A stretch of 64,000 bases of DNA from Okibacterium fritillariae (GCF_900167575.1 NZ_FUZP01000001.1:1488001-1552000); one strand, 5' to 3'. Positions 37,973 to 49,068 are shown, counted from the stretch's first letter. A program made the numbers and translations. The notes: a model not told the origin generated them from the letters alone.

Positions 37973-39277
37973 ATGATCGAGTGGTTACAGGCGGTTCGCA
38001 TCGATCACGCGAAGGTGCTCTTCGTGGCACTCGGCGTCACGGTCGTCCTGTTCGTGGTGCTGGCCGTGCGCGGACACGTGCGTCGGTGGATCGTGCCCAC
38101 ACTCGTGTCGACCGTCGTGGCGGCGGGCTCAGGCATCCTCATCGTCTGGCTGGTCGGCGATGTGTGGGATGTCTTCGACTACACCTTCACGGCCACGTTC
38201 CGCCTGTGGGTCGCACTCCTGCTGGCCGGGGGTGCTTTCGCGGCCATGAGTTTTCGTCATACGAGGCTCTGGCGCAAGCTGGTGGCAGCAGCGGCCATCC
38301 TGTCGATAGCCGTGACCTCGGCCCTGTTCATCAACGCCGACTTCGGTGAGTACCGCACCGTCGGCGACATCTTCACGCCGCGAGAGGTGCCGGCCCTCTC
38401 CCTTCCGCGGCCGGCCCCGGTCGATTCGGCGGATGTCGCCACCCCGGGTTTCGCGGCCGCCTGGACGCCTCCCGGCGAGATGCCCGCGACCGGCTCGGTG
38501 GGCGAGATCAAAATCCCCGCGACCGTGTCGCATTTCGATGCCCGCAACGCCGTCGTCTACCTGCCCCCGGCCGCACGCACCGCACACCCCCCGAAGTTGC
38601 CGGTCATGGTGATGCTCTCGGGCCAGCCGGGGGCACCCGACGACCTCTTCGTCAAGGGCGGCCTCGCCCACACGCTCGACGCCTACGCGGCCGCGCACAA
38701 GGGTCTCGCGCCCATCGTCGTCGTGCCCGACCAGCTGGGTGCGCCGGAGAAGAACCCGATGTGCGTCGACTCGCCGCTCGGCAATTCGGCCACCTACATC
38801 ACCCACGACGTGACGGCCTGGATCCAGGCCAACCTGCCGGTCACGACCGACCACCGGTACTGGGGCATCGGCGGGTTCTCGCAGGGCGCCACGTGCACCA
38901 CACAGTTCGGCCCCGCGCATCCCGATCTCTATCGCACGTGGTTCGATATCGCGGGCGAACAGGCTCCGACGATCGGCGACAACACGGTGCGGGATGGTTT
39001 CGGCGGCTCACAGGCGGCATACGACGCGGCGAAGCCGGCCGCCATCCTGGCCCGGAACGCCCCCTATCAGGATGTCGCGGCGATCGTCGGCTACGGATCG
39101 CTCGACACCCGGCTGGGACCCGAGACGCAGACGGTCGAGGCGGCCATGAAGGCCGCGGGCGTCTCGACGACGGAGATCGTGTCGCCCGGCACGGCACACG
39201 ACTGGAACACGGTCACGTACATCTTCGGCAAGGGCATCCCCCTGCTGGCGGAACGACTGGGATTGGACACAGAATGA
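37973..39277 (+). CDS. Membrane-anchored alpha/beta hydrolase (esterase D / antigen 85-like)
   Basis: 434 residues. Four hydrophobic segments (about 15-32, 40-60, 72-92 and 100-120) anchor a C-terminal hydrolase domain (about 190-430) that is probably outside the cell. The nucleophile elbow GGFSQG has Ser303; a Trp-rich turn and the terminal GTAHDWNTVTYIF segment with the likely catalytic His complete the fold. Its stop overlaps the start of the aminoacyl-PG synthase gene (ATGA). Esterases beside such synthases can remove the amino acid from the lipid (Pseudomonas PA0919 is a known example), so this is a reasonable guess. A cell-wall acyl transferase is the alternative. RBS: GGAAAGGA. Confidence 0.85.
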   Translation: MIEWLQAVRIDHAKVLFVALGVTVVLFVVLAVRGHVRRWIVPTLVSTVVAAGSGILIVWLVGDVWDVFDYTFTATFRLWVALLLAGGAFAAMSFRHTRLWRKLVAAAAILSIAVTSALFINADFGEYRTVGDIFTPREVPALSLPRPAPVDSADVATPGFAAAWTPPGEMPATGSVGEIKIPATVSHFDARNAVVYLPPAARTAHPPKLPVMVMLSGQPGAPDDLFVKGGLAHTLDAYAAAHKGLAPIVVVPDQLGAPEKNPMCVDSPLGNSATYITHDVTAWIQANLPVTTDHRYWGIGGFSQGATCTTQFGPAHPDLYRTWFDIAGEQAPTIGDNTVRDGFGGSQAAYDAAKPAAILARNAPYQDVAAIVGYGSLDTRLGPETQTVEAAMKAAGVSTTEIVSPGTAHDWNTVTYIFGKGIPLLAERLGLDTE

Positions 39278-41922
39278 GCGACGACACCGCACGATCGGCC
39301 TCGTCTCCCAAGTCACCTCGGGTCGCTCCGGGCGCCCCCGCGGCGACGCGTCCGGCCGCGACCGCCACGACGCATCCGGCCGCGCCCGCCGAGAAGAAGT
39401 CGGCCTCGCGCTTCGACCGCACCGCGAGTGCTATCGGCCGCTGGGCCCGCCGCCGACCGGCCACCATCGCGCTCACCCTCGTGATTGCCGCGCTCAGCGT
39501 GACCGGTTTCGCCTCGTCGACGTACGGCTGGGGATGGGACATCCTCGCCACGGGCCAGGACGACGTCTTCGTCGAACACCATTGGTGGGGGATCTTCACG
39601 GCGTTCCTCGCGGCCGACGGCTGGCCGTCGCTGATCGCCGTCGTGCCCCTGCTGCTCGTCGTCGTGGGCGAGTCGGAACGTTTGATGGGCACCTGGCGGG
39701 TCCTCGTCGCCTATCTCGGCGGAAGCGCCACGGCCGCGCTCGTCGGCTTCGCCATCAGCTATGCCGAGCGCACCGTGCTCGAGTACGTCCCGTTGAGCGC
39801 CGCCTCGGTCGACACGCTTTCCCCCGCGACGGGTGTCGTGTGCGCCGCCATGGCGGCGAGCGCGTTCACGGGCGCGCTGTGGCGTCGGCGCATCCGACTG
39901 TTCGCCACCCTGTTCGCCGTCACCCTGTTCCTCTATGCCGGGGGAGCGGGCGACCTGTTCGCGCTTCTCGCCGTTCCCATCGGTCTCGGCGTCGGGTTCC
40001 TCGTCGGCGGCAGCCGTTCCCGGTTCCGGCTCGTACGCAGCTCGCATCACGAGACGCGTGTCCTGCTCGCATCCATCGTCGCGCTCGGCGGCGTCGGCCC
40101 GATCCTCGCGGGACAGATCGGCACGGGCGACGGTTTGCTGTCGCTCTACGGGGCCCTGTCCTTCGATCCCGTGTCGAGCGCCGACGGTGTGTTGTGCGCA
40201 CTCGGTTCGACGAGCGCGCCCTGCTCATCGACGGCGGATTCGCTGCTCGACGCGCATTCGGCGGTTGCGCTCATCTCGGTCTTCCCGATGGTTGCCCTGT
40301 TGTTCATCGCCTGGGGAGTCTTCCTCGGTCGCCGCGTGGCGTTGTGGCTGGCCGTGATCGCGAACGTGCTGCTCAGCACCGCCATCTCGATCTACTTCGG
40401 GCTCACACCGGCCTCGCTTCCGCAGCTGTTCCCGACCATGAACGAGCTCGACACGGCCGTCGACCGTCGCGCGCTGGTGTCGTTCATCGTGTGCGCCCTG
40501 CTGCCACTGGCGGTGGCGGTCTTCCTCATCGTGATGCGACGCCACGTGGCGGTGCGGTCGACGCGCTCGGTTCTGCAACGGTTCGTCGTGACGATCGCGG
40601 CGGGGGCGCTCACCGCGGCCGCCGTCTCCTTCGTCGGCACCTGGATGCTGCGCGAGCAGTTCCGGCCCGCGATCTCTGCTGTCGACATCCTCAGAGAATT
40701 GCCGCTCCGCCTCGCCCCGCCGTCGTTCGTCGTGTCCGACAGCCTCGGTTTCATCCCCACCACACCGTGGGCCGACCTGTTCTGGTACGGCCCGTCGGTC
40801 ATCTTCGGCGTCGTGCTCGTGGCGGCCGTGGCCCGGCTCGTGCTCTCTCCCTCCGCCGTTCCCGGCTCGGACGATCGCCTGCGTGCGAGGGCCCTGCTCG
40901 AACAGGGCGGCGGCGACACGCTGGCGTTCATGTCGACGTGGCCGGGCAACAGCTTCTGGTTCGACGCCGAGTCCCGAGCAGCCGTCGCCTACCGTGTGCG
41001 CGGTGCGGTCGCCGTCACCACGGGCGGCCCCTTCGGCCCCGATTGCGACGACCCGGCCGTCGTGCGCCGCTTCATCCGTTTCTGCGGCGACAACGGCTGG
41101 ACCCCCGCGTTCTACGGCATCGACGACCGTTCGGTGTCGGCGTTCGACGATCTCGGATGGCATCGCCTCGAGATCGCCGAAGAGGCCATTGTGCTGCCAC
41201 AGCAGTGGTCGACCACGGGCAAGAAGTGGCAAGACATCCGCACGTCGATCAACCGCGCGGAGCGGGCGGGCATCGTCGCCGAGTGGACCTCGTGGCCCGA
41301 GATGTCGTTGTCGAAGCGGTCTCAGGTGCAGGCCATGTCCGAGGCCTGGGTGGCCGACAAGGAGCTACCCGAGATGGAGTTCACGCTCGGCGGGTTCGAC
41401 GAGCTGGCCGACCCCGCCGTGCGCATCATGCTCGCGGTGGATGGCGAGGGCCAGATCGAGGCGGCCACGAGCTGGTTGCCGTCCTACGGCCCCGACGGCG
41501 TCATCGGCTACACGCTCGACTTCATGCGCCGCCGCGCCGACGGCATGAACGGCACCATGGAGTTCCTGATCGCGAAGTCGGCGACCACCATGCAGGCCGA
41601 GGGCATCCAGTTCATGAGCCTGTCGGGCGCGCCGCTCGCCAAATCGGGGGGTGGCGGGCACACGGATGCCGAGGCATCCACCATTGCGCGCCTGCTCGAC
41701 TACATCGGCACCTCGCTCGAGCCCGTCTACGGTTTCCGCTCGCTCCTCAACTTCAAGCGCAAGTTCCAGCCCACCTTCGTGCCGCTCTGGTTGGTCTACC
41801 CCGACGCCGTGAACCTGCCGGCCATCGGCGTCGCCCTCGTGCGCTCCTATATCCCGGGCCTCTCGGTCGCGGATGCCGCGCGCTTCGTCCGGGACATGCG
41901 CGAGCCGCGCGCGGTGGTGTAG
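39274..41922 (+). CDS. Aminoacyl-phosphatidylglycerol synthase-like protein (MprF/DUF2156)
   Basis: 882 residues. A disordered Ala/Pro/Thr leader (1-60) precedes a rhomboid-like membrane region (about 65-250, with HHWWGIFTAFL and a LSPATGV turn but no GxSG catalytic serine), more spans to about 540, then the cytosolic DUF2156 domain of paired GNAT folds (about 550-870). The latter has FDAESRAAVAYRVRGAVAVTTGGPFG, KKWQDIRTSINRA and RSLLNFKRKFQP. MprF-type proteins move an amino acid from tRNA to phosphatidylglycerol, lowering surface charge and giving resistance to cationic peptides. The amino acid (Lys, Ala or other) is not predictable. It is coupled to the upstream esterase. Confidence 0.88.
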   Translation: MSDDTARSASSPKSPRVAPGAPAATRPAATATTHPAAPAEKKSASRFDRTASAIGRWARRRPATIALTLVIAALSVTGFASSTYGWGWDILATGQDDVFVEHHWWGIFTAFLAADGWPSLIAVVPLLLVVVGESERLMGTWRVLVAYLGGSATAALVGFAISYAERTVLEYVPLSAASVDTLSPATGVVCAAMAASAFTGALWRRRIRLFATLFAVTLFLYAGGAGDLFALLAVPIGLGVGFLVGGSRSRFRLVRSSHHETRVLLASIVALGGVGPILAGQIGTGDGLLSLYGALSFDPVSSADGVLCALGSTSAPCSSTADSLLDAHSAVALISVFPMVALLFIAWGVFLGRRVALWLAVIANVLLSTAISIYFGLTPASLPQLFPTMNELDTAVDRRALVSFIVCALLPLAVAVFLIVMRRHVAVRSTRSVLQRFVVTIAAGALTAAAVSFVGTWMLREQFRPAISAVDILRELPLRLAPPSFVVSDSLGFIPTTPWADLFWYGPSVIFGVVLVAAVARLVLSPSAVPGSDDRLRARALLEQGGGDTLAFMSTWPGNSFWFDAESRAAVAYRVRGAVAVTTGGPFGPDCDDPAVVRRFIRFCGDNGWTPAFYGIDDRSVSAFDDLGWHRLEIAEEAIVLPQQWSTTGKKWQDIRTSINRAERAGIVAEWTSWPEMSLSKRSQVQAMSEAWVADKELPEMEFTLGGFDELADPAVRIMLAVDGEGQIEAATSWLPSYGPDGVIGYTLDFMRRRADGMNGTMEFLIAKSATTMQAEGIQFMSLSGAPLAKSGGGGHTDAEASTIARLLDYIGTSLEPVYGFRSLLNFKRKFQPTFVPLWLVYPDAVNLPAIGVALVRSYIPGLSVADAARFVRDMREPRAVV

Positions 41923-41945
41923 CCTGAGCGGGTGTTGTTCGGTGC

Positions 41946-43803
<1,858 letters not shown>

Positions 43804-43819
43804 TCCAGACGAACGAGAG

Positions 43820-43853
43820 GCGGGGTCGGTCCGAGAGGGCCGGCCCCGCTTTC
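43820..43853 (+). terminator. Rho-independent terminator of leuA
   Basis: A 13-bp stem with two mismatches (43820-43832 with 43837-43849), GAGA loop and TTTC tail, 17 bases after the leuA stop. Confidence 0.85.
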
Positions 43854-43936
43854 GTGTGCCGCGAGCGGCACAGGGATAGCCGAACTCCGCAACGGGGTCG
43901 GCCGAGCGCTCGGCAGGACGGTCAGGGCGAGGGGTG

Positions 43937-44602
43937 TCAGCCGCGCCCGCGCCGCCAGCGTGGCCAACTGCTGAGCGCCCGTTGCTCGGGCAGGCTCCAG
44001 CCGAAGCGCACCGCGAGAATGCGCAACAGGGTCGTCACGATCACGCACACGATGGCGCCGACCTCGATGGGCACGTCGAGGACGAAAAGCACACCGAGGG
44101 CCGCGCATCCCGCCAGCGCCGCGACGGCATAGAGCGACCCCACATGCATCAGGGCGATCGGGATGTTGAGCATCACGTCGCGCAGCACCGACCCGCCCAC
44201 GGCCGACAACATGCCGACGAAGACGGCGGGAACGGGCGGGATGCCGACGGCCAGCGCCTTGGTCGTGCCGATCGCGCCGAAGAGACCGATGGTGAGAGCA
44301 TCCAGGCCGATGATGAGCCGGTTCAGGCGCGTGAAGATCGCGAGCAACAGCATGCCGAGCAGGGCCGCGCCGACGGCGGTCAGCAGATACCAATCGCTGC
44401 GCAGGGCCGCGGGCACCTGGTTGAGCAGCAGGTCGCGCACGATACCGCCGCCGAGCCCCGTGACGATGCCCATGATGGCCACGCCCAGGATGTCGAGCCG
44501 GCTCTCGCGAAAACGCGACGCGAACATGGCCCCCTGCACGGCACCGACGCCCACGGCGAGCAGGTCGGCCCAGAGCGGAATCACGAAGAGGGGGGTCACC
44601 AC
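43937..44602 (-). CDS. TRIC-type cation channel family protein (UPF0126/YicG)
   Basis: 221 residues with seven membrane helices in two repeated halves: FASRFRESRLDILGVAIMGIVTGLGGGIVRDLLL and a second copy near 125-160 (IGTTKALAVGIPPVPAVFVGMLSAVGGSVLRDVML). The glycine-kinked GGGIVRD and GGSVLRD elements are the family signature. Prokaryotic TRIC-like proteins form monovalent cation channels; some may move glycine or small metabolites. The start is one of two adjacent GTG codons (44602 or 44599). It is the only leftward gene between leuA and recO, with no operon partner. Confidence 0.9.
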   Translation of the reverse strand: MVTPLFVIPLWADLLAVGVGAVQGAMFASRFRESRLDILGVAIMGIVTGLGGGIVRDLLLNQVPAALRSDWYLLTAVGAALLGMLLLAIFTRLNRLIIGLDALTIGLFGAIGTTKALAVGIPPVPAVFVGMLSAVGGSVLRDVMLNIPIALMHVGSLYAVAALAGCAALGVLFVLDVPIEVGAIVCVIVTTLLRILAVRFGWSLPEQRALSSWPRWRRGRG

Positions 44603-44660
44603 CTACATCTACCACGGCCCGAGGCGGCGCGCGTAACCGGCCACTGTCAGGGGGAGGAGA

Positions 44661-44675
44661 GATAATGAGGACATG
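44661..44675 (+). promoter_or_regulatory. Probable promoter of recO
   Basis: GATAAT (44661-44666), a 6-base spacer (GAGGAC), then ATG. The GAGG is too close for an efficient ribosome site, which suggests a leaderless start. Confidence 0.45.
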
Positions 44676-45410
44676 CCCCTGTACCGTGACGAAGCCGTGG
44701 TGCTTCGCACCCACAAACTGGGCGAAGCCGATCGCATCCTCACGCTGCTCACGCGCCAGCACGGCAAGGTGCGGGCGGTGGCCAAGGGCGTCAGGCGCAC
44801 GGCATCCAAGTTCGGGGCCCGGCTCGAGCCGTTCATGGTGGCCGACATCCAGTTCTATGAGGGGCGCAGCCTCGACATCGTCACGCAGGCCGAATCGCTC
44901 GGCTCCTATGGCGCCCAGATCGTGGGCGATTACGACGCCTACACATCGGCCAACGCCATGGTCGAGACCGCGGACCGGCTGACCGAATCCGAGGCGTCGC
45001 TGCAGCAATACCTGCTGCTCGTCGGCGCGCTGCGCTCGTTGTCGCGCCGCGAACACGTGCCCAACCAGACCCTCGACTCCTATCTTCTGCGCGCGCTGTC
45101 GCTGGCCGGGTGGGCCCCGAGCTTCTATGACTGCGCGCGCTGCCAGGCCGAGGGTCCCCACACCCACGCGGTCGTGCAGCTGGGCGGTGTCGTGTGCGAC
45201 AACTGTGCCCCGCCCGGTGCCCCGCGACTCGACGCCGAAACCATCGACCACCTCGCGGCCCTCCTGACGGGCAGCTGGGATGTCGTCGAGGCCAGTTCCC
45301 CGTCCGCCACCTCCCGCGCGAGCGGCGTCGTGGCCGCCTACACGCAGTGGCACCTCGAGCGCGGCCTCAAGTCGCTCTCGCACGTATCCCGAGAGGAGGG
45401 CCGGCGTTGA
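44673..45410 (+). CDS. recO: DNA repair protein RecO
   Basis: 245 residues. RecO loads RecA in RecF-pathway recombination together with RecR. The N-terminal OB fold begins [20 protein letters not shown]; the helical middle is followed by a Zn-binding module with CARC and CDNC pairs (about 150-185). Its TGA stop overlaps the TTG start of uppS, a common actinobacterial pairing. Confidence 0.94.
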   Translation: MPLYRDEAVVLRTHKLGEADRILTLLTRQHGKVRAVAKGVRRTASKFGARLEPFMVADIQFYEGRSLDIVTQAESLGSYGAQIVGDYDAYTSANAMVETADRLTESEASLQQYLLLVGALRSLSRREHVPNQTLDSYLLRALSLAGWAPSFYDCARCQAEGPHTHAVVQLGGVVCDNCAPPGAPRLDAETIDHLAALLTGSWDVVEASSPSATSRASGVVAAYTQWHLERGLKSLSHVSREEGRR

Positions 45411-46210
45411 GCCCGAAGCCCTACACGCACAGAGACGCCGTCGAATACCGCGCGCTCGACTGGACCGGCGTTTACCCGCCCGAGTTCCCGAAGAAGGGCG
45501 TGCCCGAGCATGTGGCCATCGTCATGGACGGCAACGGGCGCTGGGCCAACAAGCGTGGCCTCTCGCGCGTCGAGGGGCACAAGGCCGGCGAGGCCGCGCT
45601 GCTCGACGTCGTCGCGGGCGCCATCCAGGCCGGCGTGAAGCACCTGTCGGTCTACGCCTTCTCCACCGAGAACTGGCGGCGGTCGCCCGACGAGGTGCGC
45701 TTCCTCATGGGCTTCAACCGCGACGTGCTGCACCGGCGCCGAGACCAGCTCAACGAGTGGGGCGTGCGCGTGCGTTGGGCGGGCCGCAAACCGAAGCTGT
45801 GGGCATCCGTCATCAATGAGCTGCAATACGCCGAGCAGCTGACGGCGGGCAACGATGTGCTCACGCTCACCATGTGCGTCAACTACGGCGGCCGCACCGA
45901 GATCGCGGATGCCGTGGCCAAGATCGCCGCCGACGTGCAAGCCGGGCGCCTGAAACCCTCGGGCATCAGCGAGAAGACCATCCAGAAGGCGCTCTATACG
46001 CCCGAGATGCCCGATGTCGACCTCTTCGTACGGTCGTCGGGCGAGCAGCGCACGAGCAACTTCCTGCTGTGGCAGAGCGCCTACGCCGAGATGGTGTTCC
46101 TCGACCGGCTGTGGCCCGACTTCAGCCGCACCGACCTCTGGGAGGCGATCGGACTCTACATCGGGCGCGACCGTCGTTTCGGGGGAGCGGTCGACACCCC
46201 ACAGGCGTGA
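45407..46210 (+). CDS. uppS: Isoprenyl transferase (undecaprenyl diphosphate synthase)
   Basis: 267 residues. It condenses isopentenyl diphosphate units in cis to make the lipid carrier for cell-wall synthesis. [12 protein letters not shown] with the metal-binding Asp41, [12 protein letters not shown], and the C-terminal [15 protein letters not shown] and FLDRLWPDF motifs are all present. The start is a TTG that overlaps the recO stop, supported by GAGGAGGG upstream and by the family N-terminus. Chain length (C50 or C55) cannot be read from sequence. It lies near DedA-type lipid recycling genes only at window scale. Confidence 0.94.
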   Translation: MSPKPYTHRDAVEYRALDWTGVYPPEFPKKGVPEHVAIVMDGNGRWANKRGLSRVEGHKAGEAALLDVVAGAIQAGVKHLSVYAFSTENWRRSPDEVRFLMGFNRDVLHRRRDQLNEWGVRVRWAGRKPKLWASVINELQYAEQLTAGNDVLTLTMCVNYGGRTEIADAVAKIAADVQAGRLKPSGISEKTIQKALYTPEMPDVDLFVRSSGEQRTSNFLLWQSAYAEMVFLDRLWPDFSRTDLWEAIGLYIGRDRRFGGAVDTPQA

Positions 46211-46257
46211 CGCAGTTCTCGGGAATGCGAGCGAGCCCCCGGCCGTTGACACCTGTC

Positions 46258-47064
46258 GTGACTGAAACGACATCGCAGCCCGAGACCACCACGACCGACG
46301 CCGTCCACTCGGTGGCGCAAGCCGTCGGCACGATCTCGGTGGACATCTGGTCCGACATCGCGTGCCCCTGGTGCTACATCGGCAAGCGCAAGTTCGAGGC
46401 CGGCATGCAGAAGTACCTGGCCGCCGGTGACGATCGCGCGGTGGCCATCGAGTACCACTCCTTCGAGCTGGCGCCCGACACACCGGTCGACTTCGAGGGC
46501 GACGAGCTCGACTTCCTGTCCCGCCACAAGGGCATGCCGCGCGAGCAGGTGCAGGAGATGCTGGCCCGCGTGACCGAGATCGCGGCATCCGTCGGGCTCG
46601 ACTACGACTTCGGCAAGCTGCACCACACCAACACGGTCAAGGCGCACGAGCTGCTGCACATCGCGAAGGACCACGGCGTGCAGCTCGAACTCATGGAGCG
46701 CCTCTTCAAGGCCTACTTCGTCGAGGGCGGGCACGTCGGACGCATCGAGGATCTCGTGGCCTACGGCGCCGAGGTGGGGCTCGACCCCGTCGCGACCGAG
46801 GCCACGCTGCGTTCGGGCGAGATGACTCCGCGCGTGCGCGAAGACCAGGCCATCGCCGGCCAGTACGGCATCCAGGGCGTGCCCTTCTTCGTGCTCGACG
46901 GCGCCTACGGCATCTCGGGGGCGCAGGAGGCCGACACGTTCGCCGATGTGCTCGAGCAGGTGCTGCAGGTGCGGATGGCTGCGGCCGCCGAACTCGCGGC
47001 GGAGAATGCTGAGGGTGCCGAAGGTGCCGAGGGTGCCGCAACCGACGACAAGGCCGGAGCATGA
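46258..47064 (+). CDS. DsbA family oxidoreductase (FrnE-like)
   Basis: 268 residues. A thioredoxin fold with an active-site CPWC (Cys36-Cys39) in DIWSDIACPWCYIGKRKFE, a helical insert, and the closing QGVPFFVLDGAYGISGAQ with cis-Pro. FrnE-like DsbA proteins act in the cytoplasm; no signal peptide is seen, so this is not a secreted disulfide donor. The C-terminus is an Ala/Glu-rich tail. The GTG at 46258 was chosen; an ATG at 46225 would add 11 residues, and neither has a good ribosome site. A 70-codon gene overlaps the stop (ATGA). Confidence 0.87.
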   Translation: MTETTSQPETTTTDAVHSVAQAVGTISVDIWSDIACPWCYIGKRKFEAGMQKYLAAGDDRAVAIEYHSFELAPDTPVDFEGDELDFLSRHKGMPREQVQEMLARVTEIAASVGLDYDFGKLHHTNTVKAHELLHIAKDHGVQLELMERLFKAYFVEGGHVGRIEDLVAYGAEVGLDPVATEATLRSGEMTPRVREDQAIAGQYGIQGVPFFVLDGAYGISGAQEADTFADVLEQVLQVRMAAAAELAAENAEGAEGAEGAATDDKAGA

Positions 47065-47273
47065 CCATGGATGCAGCGGGCGCGGCGTCGCAGCCGTCGA
47101 CCGTCGATCAGCCCGTCGTGACCGCCGCACGGGTTCCGCTCACACCCGGAACGCCGACTGTCGTCGGTGGGACCCGGGCGCCCCTGACGGTGCTGGGTGC
47201 CACGGATGTCGGCTTTTGCGAGGGTGACTCGTGTGTCATGCCCGGCACGTCCAGCGGATCGGCGGATAACTAG
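47061..47273 (+). CDS. Small hypothetical protein coupled to the DsbA-family gene
   Basis: 70 residues, start overlapping the upstream stop as ATGA, which favours real translation. The N-terminal half is Ala/Thr/Pro/Val-rich; the C-terminal end has VGFCEGDSCVMPG with two Cys four residues apart. I do not recognise a family. Two cysteines beside a thioredoxin-fold gene suggest a redox partner or substrate, which is speculation. Two alternatives remain: an unconserved remnant, or a noise frame, because codon usage here is not distinctive. Confidence 0.45.
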   Translation: MTMDAAGAASQPSTVDQPVVTAARVPLTPGTPTVVGGTRAPLTVLGATDVGFCEGDSCVMPGTSSGSADN

Positions 47274-47274
47274 T

Positions 47275-47323
47275 CGTTCGCCGTTCGCCGTTCGCCGTTC
47301 GCCGTTAGCCGTTCGCCGTTAGC
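47275..47323. repeat. Seven tandem 7-bp repeats
   Basis: Seven units of CGTT(C/A)GC directly after the small gene stop, followed by one degenerate unit. The region lies between converging 3' ends. The unit is not a multiple of three, and the repeat lies outside the coding frames. Confidence 0.85.
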
Positions 47324-47366
47324 CGCTTACCGGTTTGCGCGTCGCGCGCCGGCGCGTGACCGTCGG

Positions 47367-47861
47367 TTATTCGGGATCGGTGATGTCGCCCACCTGGGCG
47401 CCGAGTGCCGCGAGGAACGCCGCGGAGTCGGCGAAGAGGCTGTGGCCGTGTGCGCCGGCGCCGAGCGCGATGCGCCCCGGGCCGATCGTGCTGTCGGCAT
47501 ATACGGGAAGCGCCGTGCGGCTGCCGAGCGGCGTGATGGTGCCGCGTTCGTATCCCGTTGCCTCGAGCGCCAGCTCCTTGTCGGGCAGCGACAGCTTGTT
47601 CACGCCCACCACGGCGCGCAGCTTCGCCCACGAGATCTTGCGGCCGCCGGGCACCAGGGCGAAGAGGAACGAACCGTCGTGGCGCTTCACGACGAGCGTC
47701 TTCACGAGCTCGCCGGGTGCGATGCCGAGCAGTGACGCGGCCTCGTCGAGGCTCGACGCTTCGGGCCGTTCGACAATATCCACGTCCAGCCCCAGCTGCG
47801 CGGCGTGCGCCCGCACGCGATCCGTTCCCTCGATATCGCCGAAGTTCGACCCGTCGTCCAT
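47367..47861 (-). CDS. ybaK: YbaK/EbsC family aminoacyl-tRNA deacylase
   Basis: 164 residues. Proteins of this family clear mischarged tRNAs, typically Cys-tRNA(Pro) for YbaK. The core has SSLDEAASLLGIAPGELVKTLVVKRHDG and VGGR/KISWAKLRAVVG-like elements, and ends with the ITPLGSRTALPVYAD and GAGAHGHSL segments. The ATG at 47861 follows GCAGGGC, 34 bases from the divergent dusB start, so the two share a promoter region. Which tRNA it edits is not shown by sequence alone. Confidence 0.88.
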   Translation of the reverse strand: MDDGSNFGDIEGTDRVRAHAAQLGLDVDIVERPEASSLDEAASLLGIAPGELVKTLVVKRHDGSFLFALVPGGRKISWAKLRAVVGVNKLSLPDKELALEATGYERGTITPLGSRTALPVYADSTIGPGRIALGAGAHGHSLFADSAAFLAALGAQVGDITDPE

Positions 47862-47895
47862 GCCCTGCGCCCCGATCTGGGAGAATTGAGAAGTT

Positions 47896-49068
47896 ATGTC
47901 TGCCGTATCCACGATAAGCCACCCCCAGAGCGCCGCCCCGGCCCTCACCATCGGCAACCTCTCGCTCGAGGCGCCGGTCGTGCTGGCGCCCATGGCCGGC
48001 ATCACCAACACGGCCTTCCGCCGTCTGTGCCGCGAATTCGGCGCGGGTCTCTACGTCAGCGAGATGATCACGTCGCGCGCCCTCGTCGAGCGCACGCCCG
48101 AGACCATGCGCCTCATCCAGCACCACGAGTCCGAGACGCCCCGCAGCATCCAGCTTTATGGCGTCGACCCGAAGACCGTCTCCGAGGCCGTCACGATCCT
48201 GGTCGCCGAAGACCGCGCCGACCACATCGACCTCAACTTCGGATGCCCTGTGCCCAAGGTCACCCGCAAGGGCGGTGGCGCGGCGCTCCCGTGGAAGCAA
48301 GACCTGTTCCGCGACATCGTCGAGGGCGCCGTGAAGGCGGCCGGTTCGGTGCCGCTCACGATCAAGATGCGCAAGGGCATCGACCCCGACCACCTGACCT
48401 ACCTCGAGGCCGCGAAAGCCGCCCAGGGGGCCGGCGTGGCGAGCATCGCGCTGCACGCGCGCACGGCATCCGAGTTCTATTCGGGTCACGCCGATTGGAG
48501 CGCGATCCGCACCCTGAAAGAGACCATCACCGACGTTCCCGTTCTCGGCAACGGCGACATCTGGTCGGGTGCCGACGCCGTGCGCATGGTCGAAGAGACG
48601 GGCTGCGACGGTGTGGTCGTGGGCCGCGGATGCCTCGGTCGCCCGTGGATCTTCAGCGACCTGGCCGCAGCCTTCCGCGGCGAGAACACCACGCACCAGC
48701 CGAGCCTCGGCGAGGTGGCGGCCACGTTCCGACGCCACGCGGTGTTGCTGGCCGAGTTCTTCGACAGCGAAGAGCGGGGGTGCCGCGACATCCGCAAGCA
48801 TGTCGCCTGGTACTTCAAGGGCTACCCGGTGGGCGGCGACCTGCGCGCGCGCCTCGCCACGGTCGAGTCCCTGCGGCAGATGGACGACCTGCTCGGAACG
48901 CTCGACGGCGACCTGCCCTACCCCGGCGAAGCGGCCGAGGGTCAGCGCGGCCGTGCGGGCACGCCCAAGCGCCCGGCGCTGCCCGAGGGCTGGCTCGAGA
49001 GCCGCACGCTCGCCAGCCGTGAGCAGAGCGACCTGAACGAGGCCGAATTGAGCACCAGTGGTGGCTGA
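47896..49068 (+). CDS. dusB: tRNA-dihydrouridine synthase DusB
   Basis: 390 residues. FMN-dependent reduction of uridines in the tRNA D-loop. The TIM barrel starts VVLAPMAGITNTAFRRL; catalytic Cys117 is in NFGCPVPKVTRKGGGA; GNGDIWSGADAVRM and VVGRGCLGRPWIF bind FMN. The C-terminal helical RNA-binding domain is complete. The last 11 bases overlap the dgt start region. The assignment to DusB rather than DusA or DusC rests on the closest motif match. Confidence 0.92.
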   Translation: MSAVSTISHPQSAAPALTIGNLSLEAPVVLAPMAGITNTAFRRLCREFGAGLYVSEMITSRALVERTPETMRLIQHHESETPRSIQLYGVDPKTVSEAVTILVAEDRADHIDLNFGCPVPKVTRKGGGAALPWKQDLFRDIVEGAVKAAGSVPLTIKMRKGIDPDHLTYLEAAKAAQGAGVASIALHARTASEFYSGHADWSAIRTLKETITDVPVLGNGDIWSGADAVRMVEETGCDGVVVGRGCLGRPWIFSDLAAAFRGENTTHQPSLGEVAATFRRHAVLLAEFFDSEERGCRDIRKHVAWYFKGYPVGGDLRARLATVESLRQMDDLLGTLDGDLPYPGEAAEGQRGRAGTPKRPALPEGWLESRTLASREQSDLNEAELSTSGG

